Shown here one piece after another: positions 52,282 to 60,246 of a stretch of 64,000 nucleotides of DNA (within the stretch, counting starts at the first letter, position 1; every line of letters begins with the position of its first letter). The position numbers and the translations under genes are program-made. The DNA is from UBA5195 sp034432755 (GTDB taxonomy: Bacteria > Chloroflexota > Anaerolineae > Anaerolineales > Villigracilaceae): assembly GCA_034432755.1 (NCBI GenBank), contig DAOUBQ010000094.1, positions 1-64,000 on the forward strand. The letters are read 5' to 3'. The notes beneath the pieces are model-generated. The model saw only the letters and a program-made list of their open reading frames with translations, had not been told where the DNA came from and searched no databases.

Positions 52282-53178
52282 ATGCTCAACCGCTTTTTTG
52301 CCCTCTCCCGCACCACACACGGCCTCCTCGATGTTGCTATGCCCGGGTTTACCGCCCTGCTCTGGCTGGGAAAATTCCCCGAATGGCCCGTCCTGCTACT
52401 CTCACTCCTGACCGCTTTCGCCGGTTATACCGCCATTTACACCCTCAACGACCTGGCCGGAGTCAAAACCGACCGCGAAAAATTCGCCGGGGAAGGCACC
52501 AACCAGGGTTACTCGGTTGAAGCCTCGGCCATGCGTTACCCGCTGGCCCAAAACATCCTGACCACGCGCCAGGGCTGGGCCTGGTTCGGATTCTGGTACG
52601 CGCTTGCCCTGGCCGGGGCTTATTTCCTTAACCCGGTCATCGTCTTCATTGTCATCGCCGCCGCCGTGTTAGAAGTCATCTACTGCCGCCTGCTCAAAGT
52701 GACCTACTGGCGCACCCTGGTTAGCGGATTGGTGAAATCGGCCGGGCCGGTCTCTGCCGTTTTCGTGGTGGAGCCAAAACCAGCCCTTCCCCTGCTCTTA
52801 CTCATGCTGGCGTGGCTCATGCTGTGGGAAATTGGCGGGCAGAACATTCCCGCCGATTGGAACGATGTGGAAGAAGACAGACGTGTGGGCGCAAAAACCA
52901 TTCCGCTCACCTTTGGGCCACAGCGCGCCGGGCTGATTGTGGTCATCACCCTCACACTCACCACCCTGGTCAGTTTATTCTTGCCGATCATCTCGCCCCT
53001 GCCGCTCGGCTGGCCTTACCTGGTTGCCAGCGGATTGGCCGGGCTGTACCTGCTCATCTTGCCAGGCCTGCACCTTTATCAAAAGCGCGAAAGCCGCCAG
53101 GCCGCGCGGCTGTTTGACCGCGCCAGTTATTACCCTCTGGCGCAATTGACGATTATGACGATATTTGTGCTTCTCTAA
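52282..53178 (+). CDS. UbiA-family prenyltransferase
   Basis: This 298-residue protein has about eight to nine helices and two Asp-rich motifs: NDLAGVKTDREKF and DWNDVEEDRRVGAKT, typical of UbiA enzymes that transfer a polyprenyl chain to an acceptor. It resembles the EboC-type more than MenA, but this cannot be decided by eye. It ends the operon and is followed by a bidirectional terminator at 53181. Confidence 0.9.
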   Translation: MLNRFFALSRTTHGLLDVAMPGFTALLWLGKFPEWPVLLLSLLTAFAGYTAIYTLNDLAGVKTDREKFAGEGTNQGYSVEASAMRYPLAQNILTTRQGWAWFGFWYALALAGAYFLNPVIVFIVIAAAVLEVIYCRLLKVTYWRTLVSGLVKSAGPVSAVFVVEPKPALPLLLLMLAWLMLWEIGGQNIPADWNDVEEDRRVGAKTIPLTFGPQRAGLIVVITLTLTTLVSLFLPIISPLPLGWPYLVASGLAGLYLLILPGLHLYQKRESRQAARLFDRASYYPLAQLTIMTIFVLL

Positions 53179-53180
53179 AA

Positions 53181-53224
53181 GACATCCCGAAGGGTGCAGA
53201 ACCTTCGGGATGTCTTTTTATTTT
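53181..53224. terminator. Bidirectional terminator of the CCCGAAGG/CCTTCGGG family
   Basis: GACATCCCGAAGG and CCTTCGGGATGTC are perfect 13-base arms around GTGCAGAA, followed by a T-run. It serves the UbiA gene (plus) and the convergent methyltransferase gene (minus). Confidence 0.88.
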
Positions 53225-53769
53225 TCCACCACCACCCAGGCATTGTAACTTTCTACCTCCACGCTCACCTGCGCTTGGGGCGGAAAGTGAGAAATAATCT
53301 GCGGCGGGCTGATAAAATGACTGCGCATCAGCGCCAATTTCTCCACAATTGCCACAAACTTCACTGGCAGTGTACGAATATCCGGTTCTTCAATCACCAG
53401 CCGCCCGCCGGGTTGCAGAACGCGCCACAGTTCAGCAATGGTCTCACGCTGGTTGATGACGTGGTGTAAAGCATCCACCATGATAATGCGGGGGAAAGCG
53501 TTATCAGCAAAAGGCAGCCGCTCCGAAGGGGTGCGAACTGCCGTCAGCTGCTTTTGGCGCGACTGCGAGAGCATCCCAGCAGAGACATCCGCTACCACCA
53601 CATCGCGAGTATACGGTTTGAGGGCCGCTGCCACCCGCCCTGTGCCGCCGCCCGCGTCGAGCAGCAGACCATCGGTGGGCAAATTCACCACCTTCAACAT
53701 TAAATCGAGCCGCGAGAAGGGAATGGCGCGGTCGTAGAGCGGGGCAAGCAAATCAAAGTGGTCGAACAT
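53218..53769 (-). CDS. Class I SAM-dependent methyltransferase
   Basis: This 183-residue protein has SAM motif LLLDAGGGTGRVAAALKPY, VVADVSAGMLSQSR and MVDALHHVINQRETIAELWRVLQPGGRLVIEEPD, like UbiE/Methyltransf_11 proteins. It is short and lacks a clear substrate domain. It opposes the prenyltransferase operon, so it is not co-transcribed with it, but a shared pathway cannot be excluded. Confidence 0.88.
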   Translation of the reverse strand: MFDHFDLLAPLYDRAIPFSRLDLMLKVVNLPTDGLLLDAGGGTGRVAAALKPYTRDVVVADVSAGMLSQSRQKQLTAVRTPSERLPFADNAFPRIIMVDALHHVINQRETIAELWRVLQPGGRLVIEEPDIRTLPVKFVAIVEKLALMRSHFISPPQIISHFPPQAQVSVEVESYNAWVVVEK

Positions 53770-53798
53770 GCTATTTGGATGCTCCAGACGGCTAAAAG

Positions 53799-54383
53799 TT
53801 ACTCCACCGTCACATAGGGTCTGATTTTCTCCAGGGTTGCCGGGCCAATTCCAGGCACTTTTTGCAAGTCATCCACCCGCTGAAAAAGCCCATTCTCTTG
53901 GCGATAAGCAACAATTCGGCTGGCAATGGTCGGCCCAATGCCAGGAATGGTTTCGAGCAGGGCGGCATCGGCCGTGTTGATATTAATCAGACCGCCCACC
54001 GGCGGCGTGAGCGTAACCAGCAATCCGCTCCCGCCAATCACCAATTGCGGGGTGGGGACTTCTACGTTGCCAGGGATGTTAATCTGTTGACCGTCTTTCA
54101 GCCTCTCAGCCAGGTTCAACTTGTCTAATTCTGCGCCTTCCAGCAAACCGCCCGCCGCAGCAATCACTTCTACCAGGCGGCTATCACGCGGCACCTCGTA
54201 AACGCCCGGTCGCTCGACCGCACCGGTAATATATACTGAAATCGGCTCTGGCGTAGAGGAGGGCATCAGTTCTACTTTTTGACCGGAGGGCGCGCGCGTG
54301 GTGAGATAGAGCAACCCGCCAATCAGCAGGCCAAGCACAGCGCCAAAAACCACGCCGAGGGCAATTTCAAAGACTTTTCGCAT
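53799..54383 (-). CDS. comEA: ComEA-like DNA-uptake protein
   Basis: This 194-residue protein has an N-terminal helix (VVFGAVLGLLIGGLLYLTT), an SLBB domain (about 48-105: ISVYITGAVERPGVYEVPRDSRLVEVI) and a C-terminal helix-hairpin-helix pair (ININTADAALLETIPGIGPTIASRIVAYR). This matches ComEA, which binds DNA outside the membrane for uptake in competence. No comEC gene is next to it. Confidence 0.92.
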   Translation of the reverse strand: MRKVFEIALGVVFGAVLGLLIGGLLYLTTRAPSGQKVELMPSSTPEPISVYITGAVERPGVYEVPRDSRLVEVIAAAGGLLEGAELDKLNLAERLKDGQQINIPGNVEVPTPQLVIGGSGLLVTLTPPVGGLININTADAALLETIPGIGPTIASRIVAYRQENGLFQRVDDLQKVPGIGPATLEKIRPYVTVE

Positions 54384-54386
54384 GGT

Positions 54387-54824
54387 TCAATCTACCTTCA
54401 TGACCAACATGGTTTCGTTCAGCAATTTTCCCACAATTCCCGCCAAACGGCTCAAACGGCGAAAATAGGGCGGCATTTCATCAAGCCGGAGAACCCGAAA
54501 GCCGAATTTCTCATAGAACGGGCCAAGCGCGCCGCGGCAGGTCAGGTAAAGCGGACGCGGAGCTTTCGCCATCAAGGCCTGAATGATGAGCCGCGCCACA
54601 CCCTTGCCGCGCCAGGCAGGGACAACCGCAAGCGAGGCCAGTTCAAGCGAGCCGTCAGAGTGCGGTTTCAATTGTCCGCAGCCAATGAACCCTCCAGCGA
54701 GTGACTCTGCCACAATAAAGCGACTCCAATCCAGCCCCAGCGGGTTGATTCCGGTTTGACGGACCAGCGCCCGAATGGCCGGGAAATCCGCTTTAACGGC
54801 CTCACGCAGTTTCACGTCATCCAA
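54387..54824 (-). CDS. GNAT N-acetyltransferase (ArgA-like fold)
   Basis: The 145-residue protein has KLREAVKADFPAIRALV, then LELASLAVVPAWRGKGVARLIIQALM, the acetyl-CoA-binding motif A, and YEKFGFRVL. The start is unusual: an in-frame TTG at 54824 has GGGAGG five bases upstream; an open TTG at 54851 lacks it. With this start it overlaps the CPBP gene by eight bases. Substrate unknown. Confidence 0.82.
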   Translation of the reverse strand: MDDVKLREAVKADFPAIRALVRQTGINPLGLDWSRFIVAESLAGGFIGCGQLKPHSDGSLELASLAVVPAWRGKGVARLIIQALMAKAPRPLYLTCRGALGPFYEKFGFRVLRLDEMPPYFRRLSRLAGIVGKLLNETMLVMKVD

Positions 54825-55434
54825 AGAAACCTCCCGCCGATAGTACGACAAAAGTGAAAATCGCCCAGTGAATCAGGAACGGGTATAGAAAAGATTCCGT
54901 CCGCCAGGCAATCCAGCCGAAGGCGAACCCACCAAAAATGGTCGAGAGTGTCTCCACTTCGGGCTTGCCAAAATGCGCAATTGCAAACGGTACGGCTTGC
55001 AGCCAAAGCGCATCTGGCCCAAATTTGCGGGCGTAGCCAAATAAAATCCAGCCGCGAAAGAGGAATTCCCAGCCGACCAGGTCGAGGAAAGTATACATCG
55101 GAAGGGTGGGTTTGAGCAAAGGGCGATAATAGTCTTGCATGGCAGGATTTGCCTTGACGACGAACCACAGCACCGGTAAGATGAAAACCAGTGCGCCGAC
55201 CGTCAAAACCAATCCGGCCTTCCAATCGCCAATCTGAAACCCATACTCCTTGGGGTTTTCGCGGAACACGAACAGGATGATTGCCATCGGCAAGACCAGG
55301 AACAATAGAACACCACTGGCAGGCCGCCAGGCGGTGTGATAATGCGCCACCGTCAGCGCCAGGGTGCTGACGACAGTGATGGCGACGATTTTGAGGTCGA
55401 ATCGCAAGTTGGCGTGGAAAAGATGACGCAGCAT
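54817..55434 (-). CDS. CPBP-family intramembrane protease-like protein
   Basis: The 205-residue protein has about six membrane helices. Conserved sites LVGWEFLFRGWILFG (with the second Glu and Arg of the usual EExxxR) and LWLQAVPFAIAHFGKPE (F-x-x-x-H motif) mark the CPBP/Abi family. The usual first Glu is Trp here, so activity is uncertain. An in-frame GTG at 55452 is an alternative start. Confidence 0.82.
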   Translation of the reverse strand: MLRHLFHANLRFDLKIVAITVVSTLALTVAHYHTAWRPASGVLLFLVLPMAIILFVFRENPKEYGFQIGDWKAGLVLTVGALVFILPVLWFVVKANPAMQDYYRPLLKPTLPMYTFLDLVGWEFLFRGWILFGYARKFGPDALWLQAVPFAIAHFGKPEVETLSTIFGGFAFGWIAWRTESFLYPFLIHWAIFTFVVLSAGGFFG

Positions 55435-55515
55435 AGGCGGTTTCAGGTACACAGTACGAAAAACGCGCCTTTTGCTGGCGCGCTTGGGGAAACCACCGGC
55501 AAAATAAATTTCACC

Positions 55516-55872
55516 CTACAAACCAGGATTGACCCACACATAGCCGTCTTCCACTTTGGTGGCATAGACTTTGAGAGCTTTCTCGCGCGAGATGGCTCCC
55601 AAAATCCGCCCCAGGCCAGGCGGCCAGGGCGACCATTCTTTGACGTTCCCGGTTTTCAAGTCGAATGCGGAATGGTGAAACGGACAGATAATACCGCAAT
55701 CCTCTGTGACCGTTCCCAGGTTGAGCGGAAAACGCATGTGTGGGCAGGCGTTATCAACTGCCAGGAATTCGTTTTTGAAGCGCAACACCAGCACCTTGCG
55801 CCCGCCCAACGAGGCAACCTTGCGGGTGTTATCGAGAAATTCGGATTCTAAAGCGACTTTGTGCCAGTCCAT
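55516..55872 (-). CDS. Rieske-type [2Fe-2S] ferredoxin
   Basis: The 118-residue protein has the cluster motifs NACPHMRFPL and IICPFHHSAFDLKTG (C-x-H and C-x2-H). It has no membrane segment, so it looks like a soluble Rieske ferredoxin or a NirD-like component. Its gene stands between the CPBP and hydrolase genes with no oxygenase nearby. The partner is unknown. Confidence 0.9.
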   Translation of the reverse strand: MDWHKVALESEFLDNTRKVASLGGRKVLVLRFKNEFLAVDNACPHMRFPLNLGTVTEDCGIICPFHHSAFDLKTGNVKEWSPWPPGLGRILGAISREKALKVYATKVEDGYVWVNPGL

Positions 55873-55904
55873 CTTTCACCTTGCAGCTTTTATCTTAGAT
55901 AAGT

Positions 55905-56705
55905 TTACCAGTTTTGGCGGATTTTTTCCAAAAACTCCAGCGCCGCCAGCCAAAACGGAGACTCGAGTCCCTTCTCGATTTCCAAATCGTGACCGGTCTC
56001 GAAGCGCATGAACTGGAATTCGGGATGCGCCGCCAACACTGGGGGAATTTCGGCATCTTGCAACAGTCCGCCTTTTTCGGGGCTGGCTTGGGTCAGCAAC
56101 ACCGGGCAACGAATGCGGTCGAAATCGACATTTCTGATATCGGCGAAAAACTCACCCACCCGGCCCGCGGCATGGTAATCCATCACATGCGGGTCGAGCA
56201 GCGACATCTCCTCGGCCTGGGCAGGCGGCAAACCGCGCCGAATTAACTCATCCACCGGTCGCCCGGCCAGTTTGCGGCGCAGGCCAAAGAGTTTGACGTT
56301 GCGGCGGCTGTTCATCGTCTCGATGTGCATGGCAAGGTCGAAGGAGGTATCCCCCGTGACCACAGCGCGCACTCTTTGGGGGAAATTCTGTGCCAAGTGC
56401 AGGGCAATCGAGCCGCCCATCGAATGACCGAGCAAAATCGCCGGTTCGGAGGTGAAATATTCCAGCACGGCGGCGCCATCCCGATAAAAGCCATCCGCCG
56501 AGTAGCCAGGCGTGCGCCCCGATTGGCCGTGTCCACGAAAATCGAATGCGACGACATGCCATTGGGGGGCCAGGAACGGCAAAATAGACTGAAAAACCTG
56601 CCAGCGGTTGGTAAAACCGTGCAAAAGCAACAGCAAAGGCCCGTTTGCGGGGCCTGCGGCCAGGTTCAGGGTCAGGTTACCAGTAATCAGTGGGAATTCG
56701 CGCAT
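55905..56705 (-). CDS. Alpha/beta-fold hydrolase
   Basis: This 266-residue protein has the oxyanion segment LLLLHGFTN, nucleophile elbow ILLGHSMGGSIALHLA (Ser), a probable acid in LTQAS-P region, and HDLEIEKG with the catalytic His. It could be an esterase or lactonase. Nothing around it points to a substrate. Confidence 0.9.
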   Translation of the reverse strand: MREFPLITGNLTLNLAAGPANGPLLLLLHGFTNRWQVFQSILPFLAPQWHVVAFDFRGHGQSGRTPGYSADGFYRDGAAVLEYFTSEPAILLGHSMGGSIALHLAQNFPQRVRAVVTGDTSFDLAMHIETMNSRRNVKLFGLRRKLAGRPVDELIRRGLPPAQAEEMSLLDPHVMDYHAAGRVGEFFADIRNVDFDRIRCPVLLTQASPEKGGLLQDAEIPPVLAAHPEFQFMRFETGHDLEIEKGLESPFWLAALEFLEKIRQNW

Positions 56706-56719
56706 GAGAAGTTTGTTTC

Positions 56720-56751
56720 AAGTAGTGGCGCGGTGAACGCGCCCCCTACTT
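56720..56751. repeat. 32-base palindrome (GTAGTGGCGCG..CGCGCC..CTAC)
   Basis: AAGTAGTGGCGCG and CGCGCCCCCTACTT flank GTGAA. It has the same frame as the palindromes at 15162 and 29105. Its right arm contains the DUF2905 stop codon (56746-56748). Confidence 0.7.
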
Positions 56752-56973
56752 GTTCAAAAATCGCCCGATGAGATTCAGCAGCACCGTCAGTACGACCGAA
56801 ACCAAAATGGATGTTGCCAGTGGGAAGTAAAACGAACCATGCTGGCCCTCGATGCGGATGTCGCCGGGCAGGCGCCCAAGCGGCAGGCCAAATCTCCCGC
56901 CCAGGAACAGCGCCCCGCCAACCAGGAACAGGAGAATGCCAGCAAACATCAGGAAGCGGCCAATAGATTCCAT
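56746..56973 (-). CDS. DUF2905 small membrane protein
   Basis: The 75-residue protein has two helices (FLMFAGILLFLVGGALFLGG and FPLATSILVSVVLTVLLNLIGRFL) with LPLGRLPGDIRIEG between, a DUF2905 pattern. The gene commonly follows ruvB, as here. Function unknown. Confidence 0.88.
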   Translation of the reverse strand: MESIGRFLMFAGILLFLVGGALFLGGRFGLPLGRLPGDIRIEGQHGSFYFPLATSILVSVVLTVLLNLIGRFLNK

Positions 56974-57031
56974 AATTTTAGACGATAGACAATGAACGAT
57001 AGACCGTCCAGACACGGTCTGCGGTTTACTC

Positions 57032-58060
57032 TTAAAGGAGCCTAGGCTGCGCTCCGTCTTCGGGATAGGCTGCCCCTAAATGACTATACGCTAATTTCGT
57101 TGCCACGCGGCCTTGCGGGGTGCGGTCGAGGAAGCCCAACTGCAAAAGATACGGCTCCACCACGTCCATGATGGTGTCGGCTTCCTCGCTGATGGCGGCG
57201 GCAATGGTGTTGAGACCGACCGGGCCGCCGTTGTACTTCTCGATGATGGCCTTCAGCACGCGTCGGTCCACATCGTCCAGGCCGAGCGGGTCAACCTGCA
57301 TCAGGTCGAGCGCCAGGGCGGCCATTGGGCGGGTGATATGTCCCTGGCCGCGCACCTGGGCATAATCGCGGGCGCGGCGCAGCAGGCGCAGGGCAATGCG
57401 GGGCGTGCCGCGTGCCCGGCGGGCTATCTCTGTCACGCCATCCGGGTCGGCTTGCACTTTAAGCATGGAGGCGGCACGGCGGACGATGGATTCCATCGCC
57501 GGTTGGTCGTAGTAATCGAGCCGGTAGACGGCCCCGAAACGGGCGCGCAACGGAGCGGTGACCAATGCCAGGCGAGTGGTGGCTCCGATAACGGTAAAAC
57601 GCGGCAGTTTGAGCCGGATGGAACGCGCGGAAGGCCCCTTGCCGATGATAATATCGAGGGCGAAATCTTCCATCGCCGGGTAAAGGACTTCTTCCACCGC
57701 CCTGCCAAGCCGATGAATCTCGTCAATGAACAAGACATCTCCCGCCCGTAAGTTGGTGAGAATGGCCGCTAAATCACCCGCACGCTCAATGGCCGGGCCG
57801 GAGGTGATTTTGATGTTAACCTCCATCTCGTTGGCAAGAACGTGCGCCAGGGTGGTCTTGCCCAGGCCGGGTGGCCCGTAAAACAAGACGTGGTCCAGGG
57901 CTTCGCCGCGCTGCCTGGCCGCCGCAATCAGAATCGCCAGGTTTTCTTTGACCTGGTCCTGACCAATTAAGTCGGTCAGTTTTTGTGGGCGCAGGGCATG
58001 GTCAATGCGGTCATCGGGCTTGGCTTCGGGGGTGACAGCGCGATTTTTGGGGTCGGTCAT
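57032..58060 (-). CDS. ruvB: Holliday junction branch migration helicase
   Basis: The 342-residue AAA+ protein has Walker A YGPPGLGKTTLAH, Walker B VLFIDEIHRLGR, sensor GATTRLALVT and the arginine-finger region, with a C-terminal winged helix (YLLQLGFLDRTPQGRVATKLAY). It drives branch migration with RuvA. The ATG chosen starts MTDPKNRAVT; 37 open codons upstream are unlikely. ruvA and ruvC are absent here. Confidence 0.96.
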   Translation of the reverse strand: MTDPKNRAVTPEAKPDDRIDHALRPQKLTDLIGQDQVKENLAILIAAARQRGEALDHVLFYGPPGLGKTTLAHVLANEMEVNIKITSGPAIERAGDLAAILTNLRAGDVLFIDEIHRLGRAVEEVLYPAMEDFALDIIIGKGPSARSIRLKLPRFTVIGATTRLALVTAPLRARFGAVYRLDYYDQPAMESIVRRAASMLKVQADPDGVTEIARRARGTPRIALRLLRRARDYAQVRGQGHITRPMAALALDLMQVDPLGLDDVDRRVLKAIIEKYNGGPVGLNTIAAAISEEADTIMDVVEPYLLQLGFLDRTPQGRVATKLAYSHLGAAYPEDGAQPRLL

Positions 58061-58416
58061 GGGGCAATTATACTTCGAGCGAAGATAATTTGTCGGTTGA
58101 AAGATTCGCGTCGAAACGGTATACTTTTTGATACATCCATTTAGAATCTTGAGTTTAGAGTTCGTTTGCAATCAAAACCTTTTGGACGCGGATTACACGG
58201 AATCTCACGGATTTTTCTTAAAAAATCCGTGTAATTCGCGGTTCGATTAATATTTTTTGCAAAGCCAAAACAAACGAACCGTCAAGTGTAAATCCGCCGA
58301 ATCCGTGAAATCCGTGTGCGGGTTTTGGGTTGTTCGCGCCAAGAAATCTATATTTTTTGTCTTTCAGGACGAATCAAAATGAACTCTAAACTCAAGTTAG
58401 AATGAGATAAAGTTTT
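58061..58416. other. 356-bp intergenic region filled by a MITE-like element
   Basis: The region holds no gene. Most of it is the inverted-repeat-flanked element at 58150-58395; the ruvB promoter is expected near 58061-58120, and the plus-strand gene at 58417 must use what is left. Confidence 0.6.
58150..58395. mobile_element. MITE-like element with terminal inverted repeats
   Basis: TTGAGTTTAGAGTTC (58150-58164) and GAACTCTAAACTCAA (58381-58395) are perfect 15-base terminal inverted repeats, with weaker similarity extending inward. The interior holds copy B of the ATCCGTG repeat (58181-58240 and 58291-58322), split by about 50 bases that contain a CGGTTCG/CGAACCG pair. It encodes nothing. 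Confidence 0.65.
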
Positions 58417-58746
58417 ATGGTGAGAAAAGTTTTTACGGGCATTTTCTACATTTTTCTCTCGGTCTGTCTGTTTGCCGGGGCAATTGGCAGCGCGATTTAT
58501 AACCTGGATTCAAACAGCGCGTCTTCCTCATCGTCATCCAGTTATTATTCCAACGATTCAGGCAGCAGTGACACGTGGAGCAGCTCAGATGAGAGCGGTT
58601 GGAGTTGGGGAAGCGACTCAGGCAGCGACAGTTGGAGCAATTCAGACAGTGGCAGTACAGGCAGCTGGGACAGCGGCTCAGACAGCGGTAGTTGGGAAAG
58701 TTGGGACAGCGGTTCAGATAGCGGCAGTTGGGAGAGCGATTGGTGA
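58417..58746 (+). CDS. Single-pass protein with Ser/Asp/Gly/Trp-rich repeats
   Basis: I do not recognise this 109-residue protein. It has one N-terminal helix (about 5-28, IFYIFLSVCLFAGAIGSAIY) followed by a low-complexity exported part rich in Ser, Asp, Gly and Trp. Units such as SWESWDSGSDSGS recur two or three times. It is strongly acidic. The downstream DUF4178-like gene follows within about 10 bases, so they are likely co-transcribed. Confidence 0.65.
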   Translation: MVRKVFTGIFYIFLSVCLFAGAIGSAIYNLDSNSASSSSSSSYYSNDSGSSDTWSSSDESGWSWGSDSGSDSWSNSDSGSTGSWDSGSDSGSWESWDSGSDSGSWESDW

Positions 58747-58755
58747 GGCGTGCAT

Positions 58756-59688
58756 ATGAAAAATGTAGTCGGTTCTCTGGTTTTGCTTGGGTGCGCAGGA
58801 ATCTTTTTATTGGGCGTGTTTCCGCTCCCAATTGGGCCGTTGGTGTGGGGCGTGGCCGGTTTGATTGCGCTCGGTCATGGCATTGAAGCAATCAAAGAGG
58901 CCGCATCGAGAGGCATAGAACCGCCCGGCCCGGTTGGCGCCTCGAAACCATCTCTCGCCGCGAAACCGGTGACTGTGCAACCGAGAGTTTCGGCAAACCC
59001 GTTCAAGTTCAACATCCCTGAGAACATTCCAACTAACCTGAAATGCCCCTCCTGCGGTGCGAGCATTGGCCCAACGACCCGCCAATGTGCTTACTGCGAC
59101 TCGATTTTGCAGCCGGTGATTGACCTCCCCGACCCGGTTCACCTGGCCGGGCTGCAAGTGGGCGCCGGGGTGCGGGTATGCCTGCCAAACGGCGAGCGGG
59201 ATTTCCGTGTGCAGGGGCGGGCCCTGATTGCCGAACTGTGGCAGGCCTCGCGCGGTCCCAATATCCCTTGGACCTTCACCGGTAACCTGTTTGCCGGGTT
59301 TGTGCTAGATGGAGCGGCCAGAGCCTATCTGTTGAACTGGCAAAATCGCTTTTACCTGTTTGAGAAACGCCAGAGCATTGATGATCAACATATCCAGCAC
59401 TATTTTTTGCCGTATGCGCGCGCCTTCGGGCAGAGCGACCAGATGGGCAAGGTAGATTTTGAGTATGAGAGCCGCCGCTGGCGGATAGTAGACATTGGCC
59501 GCTCGCAGGTGATTTTCACCGAAGGCGAAGGCTTGCATATCCAACGCGGGGCCGAAGCGCGGTTTATTTACGCTCAGAGTGGAGATACGCACCTGTTGGT
59601 GGAGGATTACCGCTCTGGCGGCGGAGCGCAAGATACGCTTTGGAAAGGGTTAAGTGTAGCAGAACAAGAGATTGAGTATTCCTCGTAA
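58756..59688 (+). CDS. DUF4178-like protein with N-terminal helices and zinc ribbon
   Basis: The 310-residue protein has two short hydrophobic segments (about 5-40), a zinc-ribbon-like CPSCGASIGPTTRQCAYC (about 97-115) and a beta-rich domain of about 190 residues (GERDFRVQGRALIAELWQ, WQNRFYLFEKRQSI, ESRRWRIVDIGRSQVIF, EGEGLHIQRG) that resembles DUF4178. Function unknown. ATG at 58756 has GGTGAGG. Confidence 0.7.
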   Translation: MKNVVGSLVLLGCAGIFLLGVFPLPIGPLVWGVAGLIALGHGIEAIKEAASRGIEPPGPVGASKPSLAAKPVTVQPRVSANPFKFNIPENIPTNLKCPSCGASIGPTTRQCAYCDSILQPVIDLPDPVHLAGLQVGAGVRVCLPNGERDFRVQGRALIAELWQASRGPNIPWTFTGNLFAGFVLDGAARAYLLNWQNRFYLFEKRQSIDDQHIQHYFLPYARAFGQSDQMGKVDFEYESRRWRIVDIGRSQVIFTEGEGLHIQRGAEARFIYAQSGDTHLLVEDYRSGGGAQDTLWKGLSVAEQEIEYSS

Positions 59689-59738
59689 TTTGAGATTCGA
59701 AAATCGAGTATCGAATACCCACCCACAAGGAGACTTGC

Positions 59739-60062
59739 ATGAAGAAAATTCCCGCTTTGGTCTGGTTGTTGATTCTCGCCCTGGTCATTGGTCAGGGGCT
59801 ATCGTATTTGGCCTCGCCCGAAGCATGGCGGGCATTCTTTAGCGCGCTGCCACGCATTTTGAGCATGATTGCCTTTTGGGGGCCGGTCATTGCCGTCATT
59901 TCCAGCCTGATAGTATGGGGCGTGCTGCGGCTGATGGGCTTCGAGTCGCTCGAAGCCATCCGCGTTGAATCGGTAGAACAGAACAACCCAGCCCCGGCCA
60001 TCATTTTTGTTGGCACGTTGATTGCCAGCATCCTGTTCCTGATGCTGGTCATCAAACCGTAA
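59739..60062 (+). CDS. Small three-helix membrane protein
   Basis: The 107-residue protein has helices at about 7-24, 40-65 and 88-105. Function not recognised. It follows the DUF4178-like gene with an AAGGAG site and belongs to the same run of three genes. Confidence 0.7.
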   Translation: MKKIPALVWLLILALVIGQGLSYLASPEAWRAFFSALPRILSMIAFWGPVIAVISSLIVWGVLRLMGFESLEAIRVESVEQNNPAPAIIFVGTLIASILFLMLVIKP

Positions 60063-60071
60063 CGCGAGATT

Positions 60072-60087
60072 GCAGGCTGAAGCCTGC
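60072..60087 (+). terminator. Short hairpin after the membrane-protein run
   Basis: GCAGGCT and AGCCTGC are perfect arms around GA. There is no T-run directly behind it; the next hairpin has one. Confidence 0.45.
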
Positions 60088-60120
60088 GGTACAGTATGAC
60101 ACAGACCAAGTACGAAATTT

Positions 60121-60146
60121 GCCAGCCAAGTCGGCTGGCTTTTTTC
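60121..60146 (+). terminator. Rho-independent terminator before the GntR gene
   Basis: GCCAGCC and GGCTGGC pair around AAGTC, followed by TTTTTTC. Confidence 0.75.
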
Positions 60147-60165
60147 TTAAAAAATCGCTTTTTGC

Positions 60166-60215
60166 TTGACTCGGGCCTTAAAAAATGCTATTCTGATATT
60201 AGATATTATATCTAA
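60166..60215 (+). promoter_or_regulatory. GntR-gene promoter with palindromic operator
   Basis: TTGACT (60166-60171), 17-base spacer, TATTCT (60189-60194). A perfect palindrome TTAGATAT-T-ATATCTAA (60199-60215) covers the expected start site. It is probably the autoregulatory operator of the adjacent GntR regulator. Confidence 0.72.
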
Positions 60216-60246
60216 TATCTAACATCAGATTTTGAGAAGCGAAGCC

